Source: an uncultured Parabacteroides sp. (GTDB taxonomy: Bacteria > Bacteroidota > Bacteroidia > Bacteroidales > Tannerellaceae). Taken from it: a stretch of DNA of 5,435 bases. Position 1 is the first letter of the stretch. The number at the start of each line of letters is the position of its first letter. A program made the position numbers and the translations under genes. The stretch covers positions 1 through 5,435 of the forward strand of contig CAAGLQ010000160.1 of the NCBI GenBank assembly GCA_900770835.1. The letters are read 5' to 3'. Below the pieces are notes generated by a model. It did not search any database. It was not told the DNA's origin and worked only from the letters and a program-made list of their open reading frames with translations. Positions 1 through 4,952 of the stretch are shown piece after piece.

Positions 1-2
1 AG

Positions 3-17
3 AACTAAATTTTAGTT
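3..17. repeat. Short AT-rich palindrome downstream of pnp
   Basis: Positions 3-9 (AACTAAA) and 11-17 (TTTAGTT) are a perfect 7-bp inverted repeat around one central T. It lies about 35 bases beyond the pnp stop codon, in the 3' untranslated or intergenic region of the minus-strand gene. It is too AT-rich and the loop too small for a convincing RNA terminator, so it could be a protein-binding site or chance. The neighbouring gene is outside the window. Confidence 0.3.
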
Positions 18-36
18 GATTAATTTCCTACTCATA

Positions 37-68
37 AGAGAGGAGAGAGATTACTCTCTCGGCTCTCT
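37..68 (-). other. GA/CT-rich hairpin enclosing the pnp stop codon
   Basis: Positions 43-49 (GAGAGAG) and 54-60 (CTCTCTC) form a perfect 7-bp stem around the loop ATTA. The pnp stop codon (minus-strand TAA, 51-53) occupies three of the four loop bases. A second helix, 37-42 (AGAGAG) with 63-68 (CTCTCT), stacks outside it across a two-base GG bulge, giving 13 base pairs in all. No U-run follows on the minus strand, so it is not a canonical intrinsic terminator. It may be a 3'-end stabilising or RNase-resistant structure on the pnp mRNA. The pairing is read directly from the sequence; the role is inference. Confidence 0.6.
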
Positions 69-2273
69 GCGACGTTCGGGACGATCACCTCTCTCACGGC
101 GAGGACGCTCACCACGCTGCGGACGCTCGGGGCGTGCGGGACGCTCCTCATAACCCTCTGGCTTCGGGATCAGCACACGGTGAGAGAGTTTGAACTTACC
201 AGTCTTCGGGTCGATGTCGAGCAACTTCACGGTAATCTTGTCACCCTCTTTCAAACCAGCCTGCTCAACGGTCTCTAAGCGACGCCAGTCGATCTCAGAG
301 ATGTGCAACAGACCATCCTTGCCCGGCATGAACTCTACGAATGCACCGTAAGGCATGATGGATGAGATGGTTCCCTCATACACCTCGCCAATCTCAGGCA
401 CGGCAACGATCGCCTTGATCGCACGGATCGCTGCGTCGATTGTCTCCTTGTTGGAAGCGGAGATCTCGATCTTGCCTACGCCGTCGATCTCATCAATAGA
501 AATCACCGCACCAGTTTTCTCTTGGATGCCCTGAATGATCTTTCCGCCCGGGCCGATCACAGCGCCAATGAACTCCTTGGCGATGGTCATGGTCTCGATG
601 CGAGGTGCGTGCGGCTTCAGATCGGCACGTGTCTCCGGTTGCGCCTCCATAATCTTACCTAAGATATACTCGCGACCCGCTTTTGCCTGTGCCAACGCAT
701 TCTCCAAAATTTCGTAAGAAAGACCATCTACCTTGATATCCATCTGGGTAGCCGTGATGCCATCTTTCGTGCCGGTAACCTTGAAGTCCATATCACCCAA
801 GTGATCCTCATCGCCCAAGATGTCGGACAGGATCGCATAGTTCGTACCCTTGTTCTCAGAGATCAAACCCATAGCGATACCGGAAACCGGCTTCTTCATC
901 GGAACGCCTGCATCGCGCAAAGCCAATGTGCCGGCGCAAACGGTGGCCATAGAAGAGGAGCCGTTAGACTCCAAAATATCAGAGATCACACGTACAACAT
1001 AGGGATAATCCGCCGGGATCATACGCTTCAACGCACGGTGCGCCAAGTTGCCGTGACCAATCTCGCGACGGCCTACACCACGCTGTGCCTTCGCCTCACC
1101 CGTTGAGAAGGGCGGGAAGTTATAGTGGAGCAAAAAACGCTCAACGCCATGGTTGAGTACATCATCCACGATCTTCTCGTCGCTCTTTGTACCCAACGTA
1201 ACGGTAGAGAGAGATTGGGTCTCACCACGGGTGAAGATGGCTGAACCGTGAGGACCAGGCAGACAGTCTGTCTCGATCCAGATCGGACGGATCTCGGTGG
1301 TCTTACGGCCATCCAAACGCTTGCCCTCGTCGAGAATCGCGCGGCGCATGGCCTCTTTCTCAACATCGTGGTAGTAGCGGTTGATCATCTCCACCTTCTC
1401 ATCGGTCAGCTCCTCTTCGGAGAACTGAGCCTTATACTCCTCTACGATCTTCTCGAAAGCCTCCGCACGCTCATGCTTGCCGGTGCCGGAAACAGAAACG
1501 GCGTACGCCTTGTCGTAGCACTTATCGTGTACGTCCTTACGCAACTCCTCGTCGTTCACCTCGTGGCAATACTCACGCTTCACCAACTTGCCGCAAGCCT
1601 CTGACAGCTCTAACTGCGCCTGGCACTGCTTCTTGATTGCCTCGTGAGCCACCTTGATCGCCTCCAACATCTCAGACTCTTGCACCTCGTCCATCTCGCC
1701 CTCCACCATCATGATGTTGTCGAGCGTAGCGCCTACCATAATATCAATGTCTGCTTTCTCCAATTGTGCGTAGGTTGGGTTGACAATGTATTGACCCTCT
1801 ACACGCGCTACACGAACCTCAGAGATCGGGCCCTCGAAAGGAATGTCAGAAACCGCTAACGCAGCGGAAGCGGCCAAACCGGCCAATGCGTCTGGCATAT
1901 CCTCGCCATCCGCGGAGAACAGAATAATATTTACGTAAACCTCAGCGTGGTAATTACTCGGGAAAAGCGGACGCAAAGCACGGTCCACCAAACGAGCTGT
2001 CAGGATCTCATAGTCAGACGCCTTTCCCTCTCTCTTCGTGAAACCTCCAGGGAAACGTCCGAATGCGGAATATTTCTCTTTGTAATCAACTTGCAGCGGC
2101 ATAAAATCAACTCCCGGATTTGCGTCTTTGGCGGCACATACGGTGGCAAGCAACACGGTGTTGTTCATACGAACGGTTACCGCTCCATCTGCTTGCTTCG
2201 CCAACTTTCCGGTCTCGATGGTGATTGTCCGTCCATCACCCAATTCGATCGTCTTGTTAATTGGATTAAGCAT
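51..2273 (-). CDS. pnp: Polynucleotide phosphorylase (PNPase)
   Basis: This encodes a 740-residue polyribonucleotide nucleotidyltransferase, which degrades RNA 3' to 5' with phosphate to release nucleoside diphosphates; the family acts as a cytoplasmic trimer. All domains are present. The first RNase PH-like domain covers about 10-145, with the RNA-contact loop at 75-83 reading FTKR (78-81) where E. coli has FFRR. An all-helical linker follows to about 310. The second, catalytic RNase PH domain covers about 320-545, with SNGSSS at 436-441 and the acidic cluster GDEDHLGDMD at 487-496; D488 and D494 match the metal/phosphate-site aspartates. A KH domain (about 560-622) has GPGG at 574-577, and an S1 domain covers about 628-700. 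The tail from about 706 is Arg/Glu/Pro-rich and makes the protein longer than the roughly 711 residues of E. coli. The ATG follows an A-rich leader (AAGAAAGAAAG) without a true Shine-Dalgarno. A TAnnTTTG box lies 42 bases upstream. The gene is transcribed divergently from the lipoprotein gene. Confidence 0.98.
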   Translation of the reverse strand: MLNPINKTIELGDGRTITIETGKLAKQADGAVTVRMNNTVLLATVCAAKDANPGVDFMPLQVDYKEKYSAFGRFPGGFTKREGKASDYEILTARLVDRALRPLFPSNYHAEVYVNIILFSADGEDMPDALAGLAASAALAVSDIPFEGPISEVRVARVEGQYIVNPTYAQLEKADIDIMVGATLDNIMMVEGEMDEVQESEMLEAIKVAHEAIKKQCQAQLELSEACGKLVKREYCHEVNDEELRKDVHDKCYDKAYAVSVSGTGKHERAEAFEKIVEEYKAQFSEEELTDEKVEMINRYYHDVEKEAMRRAILDEGKRLDGRKTTEIRPIWIETDCLPGPHGSAIFTRGETQSLSTVTLGTKSDEKIVDDVLNHGVERFLLHYNFPPFSTGEAKAQRGVGRREIGHGNLAHRALKRMIPADYPYVVRVISDILESNGSSSMATVCAGTLALRDAGVPMKKPVSGIAMGLISENKGTNYAILSDILGDEDHLGDMDFKVTGTKDGITATQMDIKVDGLSYEILENALAQAKAGREYILGKIMEAQPETRADLKPHAPRIETMTIAKEFIGAVIGPGGKIIQGIQEKTGAVISIDEIDGVGKIEISASNKETIDAAIRAIKAIVAVPEIGEVYEGTISSIMPYGAFVEFMPGKDGLLHISEIDWRRLETVEQAGLKEGDKITVKLLDIDPKTGKFKLSHRVLIPKPEGYEERPARPERPQRGERPRRERGDRPERRREPRE
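79..146. repeat. Degenerate tandem repeat encoding the PNPase tail
   Basis: The octamer GGACGCTC occurs at 103-110, 121-128 and 139-146, exactly 18 bases apart, with a diverged copy GGACGATC at 79-86. On the minus strand it encodes three hexapeptides of pattern ERPxRx (residues 710-715, 716-721, 722-727), followed by a more irregular Arg-rich end. The exact period at DNA level suggests repeat expansion by slippage. The peptide is basic, low in hydrophobic residues and presumably disordered, so it could add RNA or protein contacts beside the S1 domain. Confidence 0.75.
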
Positions 2274-2314
2274 AATCTTTCTTTCTTATTTTCTATCTGT
2301 CAAAAAAATCGGCG

Positions 2315-2322
2315 CAAAGGTA
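2315..2322 (-). promoter_or_regulatory. Probable pnp promoter (-7 box)
   Basis: The minus strand reads TACCTTTG, a perfect match to the Bacteroidota primary-sigma -7 consensus TAnnTTTG. It ends 41 bases before the pnp ATG, predicting a 5' leader of roughly 35 bases. I see no clear TTTG-type -33 box at 19-21 bases further upstream. The short A-rich leader shows no large hairpin of the kind through which E. coli pnp is autoregulated. Assignment rests on the consensus match and position only. Confidence 0.6.
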
Positions 2323-2438
2323 ATGAAAGTTTGGCTCTAATTCCATGAAAATGAAAAGAAATAAAGTTGTTCGCTGACTTTTTTGAAAAAAAGCCGCTAA
2401 GAATTGATGATTATGAGTGCCACGAATGTAAAATAATG

Positions 2439-2446
2439 TATATTTG
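2439..2446 (+). promoter_or_regulatory. Probable promoter of the lipoprotein gene (-7 box)
   Basis: TATATTTG is a perfect TAnnTTTG box ending 34 bases before the ATG at 2481, so transcription should start around 2452 with a leader of about 30 bases. No good -33 element is visible at the expected distance. The box overlaps a perfect 7-bp inverted repeat, TATTTGC (2441-2447) and GCAAATA (2451-2457), separated by AGC. That repeat could be an operator, or reflect a sequence preference around Bacteroidota start sites. Confidence 0.6.
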
Positions 2447-2480
2447 CAGCGCAAATAAATCAAATACGATCAAAAGAAGA

Positions 2481-3650
2481 ATGAAACACGTATCTATTCA
2501 TTTATTGGCTGTGCTTTCCTTGCTGATCGGACTGTGTGCGGCTTGTGATCAAAAAGCGGAATTCACGGTGAACGGCATTGTCTCAGATGCAGATGGCCAA
2601 GTGATGTACTTGGAGAATGTGGGGGTCTCCAGCGTGACGCTGATGGACTCTGTAAAGCTGAATGCTGCGGGAAAGTTCCAGTTTAAGAAACCACGTCCGG
2701 TTTATCCGGAATTTTATCGGTTACGGTTGAATAACCAGCTGATTAATTTTGCGATTGATTCTACGGAGACTGTTTCTTTTGTGGCGGATGCTGAGACTTT
2801 CGCTACATCTTACACGGTTGAGGGCTCGGAGAACGGAAAGGCTATCAAAAATATTACCTTGGCGCAATTGGATGCGAATCAAGTGATCCAAAGGTTACGT
2901 AAGGCGTATGAGGCCGGTGAGGTGTCGGATACACTGTATGCTGGTGAGGTGAAGAAGGCGGTGCGAGCTTATAAGGAGATAGCGCTGCAATATATTTATT
3001 CTGCCCCAATGTCGCCAGCTGCCTATTTCGCCCTGTTTCAACAGATTGATGGCCTGCTCTTTTTTGACCTATACGATGCGACCGATTCAAAAGCTTATGC
3101 TGCGGTGGCGACCAGTTTCAATCACAATTACCCTGAGAGCCCTCGCTCGAAACATCTGTATAATTTGGCATTGCAGTCTATAAAGGTGATTCGTAGCAAA
3201 AGGGAACAGCCTATAGTAACCGATTTGGCGGCTAAGGCCGATCGAGAGGTGGGCTTTATGGAGATTGAATTGCCGAATTTGCATGGAGAGGCGGTGAAGC
3301 TTTCAGAAGTAGCGGAGGGTAAACCAACCTTGATTAACTTTACGGCTTACGCCTTGGAGTGGTCTCCAGAATTGAATATGATGTTAGGAGAGTTATATGC
3401 GACCTATCACAACAAAGGATTAGAAATTTACCAGGTGTCGCTTGACGATGATTTGCATTTCTGGAAGAATGCGGCATCTAATCTGCCTTGGATATGTGTG
3501 CGTGATCCTCAGTCGGTCTATTCTCAGATTGCAGCTCTTTATTATGTGCGTCAGTTGCCCGCTCTCTTCTTGCTCGACAAAAAGGGTAATTTGGTGAAAC
3601 GCATTGAAGACCTGAAAACATTGGAGGTAGATATTAAGTCTGTTCTTTGA
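2481..3650 (+). CDS. DUF4369/thioredoxin-fold lipoprotein lacking CxxC
   Basis: This encodes a predicted envelope lipoprotein of 389 residues. The start at 2481 is chosen because it begins a classical signal peptide (MKH, then hydrophobic 7-20) ending in a lipobox CAAC with lipidated Cys22; the frame is open 38 codons further upstream, but that start would place the signal internally. Residues about 27-115 are beta-rich and resemble DUF4369, common at the N-terminus of Bacteroidota TlpA-like lipoproteins. Residues about 120-250 are helical. Residues about 255-389 resemble the TlpA/AhpC-TSA thioredoxin fold: ELPNLHGEAVKLSEV (263-277), the strand TLINF (283-287), and the cis-Pro region LPALFLLDKKG (359-369). 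The active site CxxC is replaced by L292-E-W-S295, and the only Cys in the mature chain besides the lipid anchor is C339. Thiol-disulfide exchange by the usual mechanism is therefore unlikely; a binding or scaffold role is possible, but the function is unknown. The leader has only AAAAGAAGA before the ATG. The gene is divergent from pnp and runs in the same direction as greA. Confidence 0.85.
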   Translation: MKHVSIHLLAVLSLLIGLCAACDQKAEFTVNGIVSDADGQVMYLENVGVSSVTLMDSVKLNAAGKFQFKKPRPVYPEFYRLRLNNQLINFAIDSTETVSFVADAETFATSYTVEGSENGKAIKNITLAQLDANQVIQRLRKAYEAGEVSDTLYAGEVKKAVRAYKEIALQYIYSAPMSPAAYFALFQQIDGLLFFDLYDATDSKAYAAVATSFNHNYPESPRSKHLYNLALQSIKVIRSKREQPIVTDLAAKADREVGFMEIELPNLHGEAVKLSEVAEGKPTLINFTAYALEWSPELNMMLGELYATYHNKGLEIYQVSLDDDLHFWKNAASNLPWICVRDPQSVYSQIAALYYVRQLPALFLLDKKGNLVKRIEDLKTLEVDIKSVL

Positions 3651-3725
3651 TCAAACATAAATGGCGTGAGCCAAATAGCGTGCCAAAGGAGGCAAAACTA
3701 AGTATGTTATAAAGCACGCCCGCAA

Positions 3726-3758
3726 ACTTGTCCGTTCCGAAAAGAAGGGCTACATTTG
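3726..3758 (+). promoter_or_regulatory. Probable greA promoter
   Basis: TACATTTG (3751-3758) is a perfect TAnnTTTG -7 box. ACTTG (3726-3730) supplies a TTG-type -33 element with 20 bases between TTG and the TA of the -7 box, inside the usual 19-21 range. It is the best two-part promoter in the window. Transcription should begin near 3762-3766, about 100 bases before greA. No other TAnnTTTG occurs between it and the greA ATG, so greA transcripts from here must pass the terminator at 3776-3817. Confidence 0.7.
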
Positions 3759-3775
3759 CCACGTCAAATAAGGAT

Positions 3776-3817
3776 AAAGGAGTTCCGACCAGAGGAATCT
3801 GGGTCGGGCTCTTTTTT
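3776..3817 (+). terminator. Intrinsic terminator or attenuator in the greA leader
   Basis: CCGACC (3785-3790) pairs with GGTCGG (3802-3807), then AGA (3791-3793) with TCT (3798-3800). One G (3801) is bulged and the loop is the GNRA tetraloop GGAA (3794-3797). The stem can be extended at the base by GAG (3780-3782) with CTC (3809-3811). Six T follow immediately (3812-3817). It can end transcripts from the lipoprotein gene, which has no other terminator. It also lies only about 20 bases after the greA promoter, so it should act as a leader attenuator giving a transcript of roughly 55 nucleotides. Structure is seen; the regulatory role is inferred. Confidence 0.85.
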
Positions 3818-3850
3818 ATTGTGCGGTAATAATTAATAACACATAAATAA

Positions 3851-3857
3851 AAGGAGG
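3851..3857 (+). promoter_or_regulatory. Perfect Shine-Dalgarno of greA
   Basis: AAGGAGG stands seven bases before the ATG at 3865. It fixes the start and argues against the in-frame ATG five codons downstream. Full anti-Shine-Dalgarno complementarity is notable because Bacteroidota genes mostly lack it, as pnp and the lipoprotein gene do here. Confidence 0.85.
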
Positions 3858-3864
3858 ATTTACG

Positions 3865-4335
3865 ATGGCTGCTACTTACATGACAAAAGAGGGCTATGAC
3901 AAGATTTTGGCTGAGATCAACTATCTGGAGACGGTAAAACGTCCGGAGATTTCCGCTGCGATTGCGGAGGCCCGTGATAAGGGCGACCTTTCAGAGAATG
4001 CGGAGTATGACGCTGCCAAGGAGGCACAAGGCTTGATGGAGGCCAAGTTGGCGCAGTTGAAGGGGTTGATCTCTAACGCGAGATTGATTGACGAGACCCG
4101 TGTCAAGACCGACGAGGTACAGATCTTGAATAAGGTGAAGATTCGCAACGTGAAAAATAACGCCGTGATGACCTATACGTTAGTGTCTGACTCTGAGGCT
4201 AATTTGCGCGAGGGCAAGATCGCGGTGAGCACCCCGATCGCACAGGGCTTGATGGGCAAGAAGGTAGGCGACGTGGTAGAGATTCGCGTTCCCTCAGGCT
4301 TGATGTCATTCGAGATTATGGAGATTTCAATTTAA
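3865..4335 (+). CDS. greA: Transcription elongation factor GreA
   Basis: GreA, 156 residues, close to the 158 of E. coli. It enters the secondary channel of backtracked RNA polymerase and stimulates cleavage of the extruded RNA 3' end, restarting paused complexes. The N-terminal coiled coil covers about 7-75, and its tip carries the signature GDLSENAEYDAAKE at 40-53; D41 and E44 are the acidic tip residues needed for cleavage stimulation. The C-terminal FKBP-like domain (about 80-156) has the typical ending STPIAQGLMGKKVGDVVEI (122-140) followed by RVPSG. Nothing is missing or altered. The start is set by a perfect Shine-Dalgarno seven bases upstream. The HIT gene starts 16 bases after the greA stop, so the two are almost certainly co-transcribed. 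Expression from the upstream promoter probably requires read-through of the leader terminator at 3776-3817. Confidence 0.97.
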   Translation: MAATYMTKEGYDKILAEINYLETVKRPEISAAIAEARDKGDLSENAEYDAAKEAQGLMEAKLAQLKGLISNARLIDETRVKTDEVQILNKVKIRNVKNNAVMTYTLVSDSEANLREGKIAVSTPIAQGLMGKKVGDVVEIRVPSGLMSFEIMEISI

Positions 4336-4337
4336 GT

Positions 4338-4344
4338 AAGGAGG
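4338..4344 (+). promoter_or_regulatory. Perfect Shine-Dalgarno of the HIT gene
   Basis: AAGGAGG begins two bases after the greA stop codon and ends seven bases before the HIT ATG at 4352, the same spacing as at greA. The start regions match over AAGGAGGAT, then three differing bases, then CGATGGC, so the two genes have nearly the same initiation cassette. Confidence 0.85.
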
Positions 4345-4351
4345 ATAAGCG

Positions 4352-4747
4352 ATGGCAACAATTTTCAGTAGAATCGTGGCAGGAGAGATTCCTTGCCACA
4401 AAGTGGCTGAGAATGAGGAGTTCTTTGCCTTTTTGGATATTAACCCGGTCGCGAAGGGACATACGTTGGTGATCCCGAAAGCGGAGGTGGATTATCTGTT
4501 TGACATCGACGATCCGAAGTTGGGTCGGATGATGGCATTCGCGAAGCGGGTGGCTCGTGCGCAAGAGGCGGCGATCCCTTGCAAGCGCGTAGGCTTAGCG
4601 GTGATGGGCTTGGAGGTGCCTCATGCGCATATCCATCTGGTACCAATCACGAAGGAGTCTGACATGTATTTTGGTGGGAAGAAGCAGAGCTTCTCACAGG
4701 AGGAGTTGGCAGAAATCGCACAACGTATTCGGGAAAGATTTGAATAA
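4352..4747 (+). CDS. HIT-family (histidine triad) protein
   Basis: This encodes a 131-residue protein of the histidine triad superfamily, probably cytosolic. The triad is HAHIHLVP at 91-98, matching H-x-H-x-H-x-x with H91, H93 and H95; H93 is expected to be the nucleophile that takes up the AMP group. Other family landmarks are the N-terminal IFSRIVAGEIPCHKVAE (4-20), the FLDINPVAKGHTLVIPK block (27-43) and a C-terminal helix. Length is normal for a bacterial HINT-like protein. Family members hydrolyse nucleoside phosphoramidates or related nucleotides; the physiological substrate here cannot be read from sequence. The gene follows greA by 16 bases with its own perfect Shine-Dalgarno, so it is the second gene of a greA operon. 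About 20 bases after its stop comes a long inverted repeat, and a strong terminator follows at 4891-4920. Confidence 0.95.
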   Translation: MATIFSRIVAGEIPCHKVAENEEFFAFLDINPVAKGHTLVIPKAEVDYLFDIDDPKLGRMMAFAKRVARAQEAAIPCKRVGLAVMGLEVPHAHIHLVPITKESDMYFGGKKQSFSQEELAEIAQRIRERFE

Positions 4748-4767
4748 TACTTTAAAAAGCTTCATTT

Positions 4768-4829
4768 ATCTCGAAACATGGACTATATTTGTGGTCTATT
4801 TAGAAAGACAAATATAGTAACAGCGAGAT
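4768..4829. repeat. Two-part long inverted repeat downstream of the HIT gene
   Basis: A perfect 11-bp inverted repeat, ACTATATTTGT (4782-4792) and ACAAATATAGT (4808-4818), encloses 15 bases. Outside it a second perfect pair, ATCTCG (4768-4773) and CGAGAT (4824-4829), extends the structure across an internal loop of 8 against 5 bases. In RNA this would be a 17-bp interrupted stem followed by a short U-run (4829-4832). Each arm contains TATATTTG on its own strand, a perfect match to the TAnnTTTG box. No coding potential is seen. It could be an mRNA 3'-end structure, a weak terminator, a regulator site or a relic of a small repeat element. Confidence 0.7.
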
Positions 4830-4890
4830 TTTAGATATTATAATTTGATTCATTAGTGGTTTTTACTCATAAATTTGTTAATCTTAGAAG

Positions 4891-4920
4891 AAAGGCCCCT
4901 CTGAGAAGAGCGGCCTTTTT
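4891..4920 (+). terminator. Terminator of the greA-HIT operon
   Basis: AAAGGCCCCTCT (4891-4902) pairs with AGAGCGGCCTTT (4907-4918) in a 12-bp stem with one C-C mismatch and a GAGA tetraloop (4903-4906). The stem runs into five T (4916-4920). It lies about 145 bases after the HIT stop and 33 bases past the stop of the convergent PLP-dependent gene. The A-run at its left side gives it some bidirectional character, but the minus-strand U-tract is interrupted, so the plus-strand direction is stronger. Confidence 0.88.
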
Positions 4921-4952
4921 GATTGTATAGCGGTTCCTTTGCCCCTTCCTCC

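Noticed and set aside
1073..1366. Minus-strand open frame of 97 codons within pnp in another frame
   Set aside because: It overlaps the catalytic RNase PH domain coding sequence, which is intact in the pnp frame; there is no sign of a frameshift or a second gene.
535..2348. Several plus-strand open frames of 60-133 codons opposite pnp
   Set aside because: They lie entirely or mostly inside the well-supported pnp gene, have no recognisable domains and no convincing start signals; they look like shadows of its biased codons.
2378..2393. CTTTTTT-GA-AAAAAAG inverted repeat as a terminator
   Set aside because: It is pure A/T except for the end pair, with a two-base loop and no transcript expected to end there; it more likely reflects AT-rich promoter DNA.
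2367..2480. Upstream in-frame extension of the lipoprotein gene starting at 2367
   Set aside because: It would put 38 residues before a clear lipoprotein signal peptide and would cover the TATATTTG promoter box; the ATG at 2481 starts exactly at the signal peptide.
2854..3284. Minus-strand open frames opposite the lipoprotein gene
   Set aside because: No recognisable protein family or start signal, and full overlap with a coding frame that has a signal peptide and domains.
3663..3720. Competing pairings of GGCGTG (3663-3668) and GCGTGC (3678-3683) with GCACGCC (3714-3720), as a riboswitch-like structure
   Set aside because: The loops are long (30-46 bases), the stems are only six pairs and no U-run or ribosome-binding site follows, so chance complementarity is the simpler explanation.
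3651..3864. A small protein gene in the greA leader
   Set aside because: The ATG triplets there (for example 3661 and 3704) run into stop codons after one or two codons; no leader peptide is supported.
4316..4646. Minus-strand open frames opposite greA end and the HIT gene
   Set aside because: They are antisense to well-identified conserved genes and show low-complexity, non-protein-like composition.
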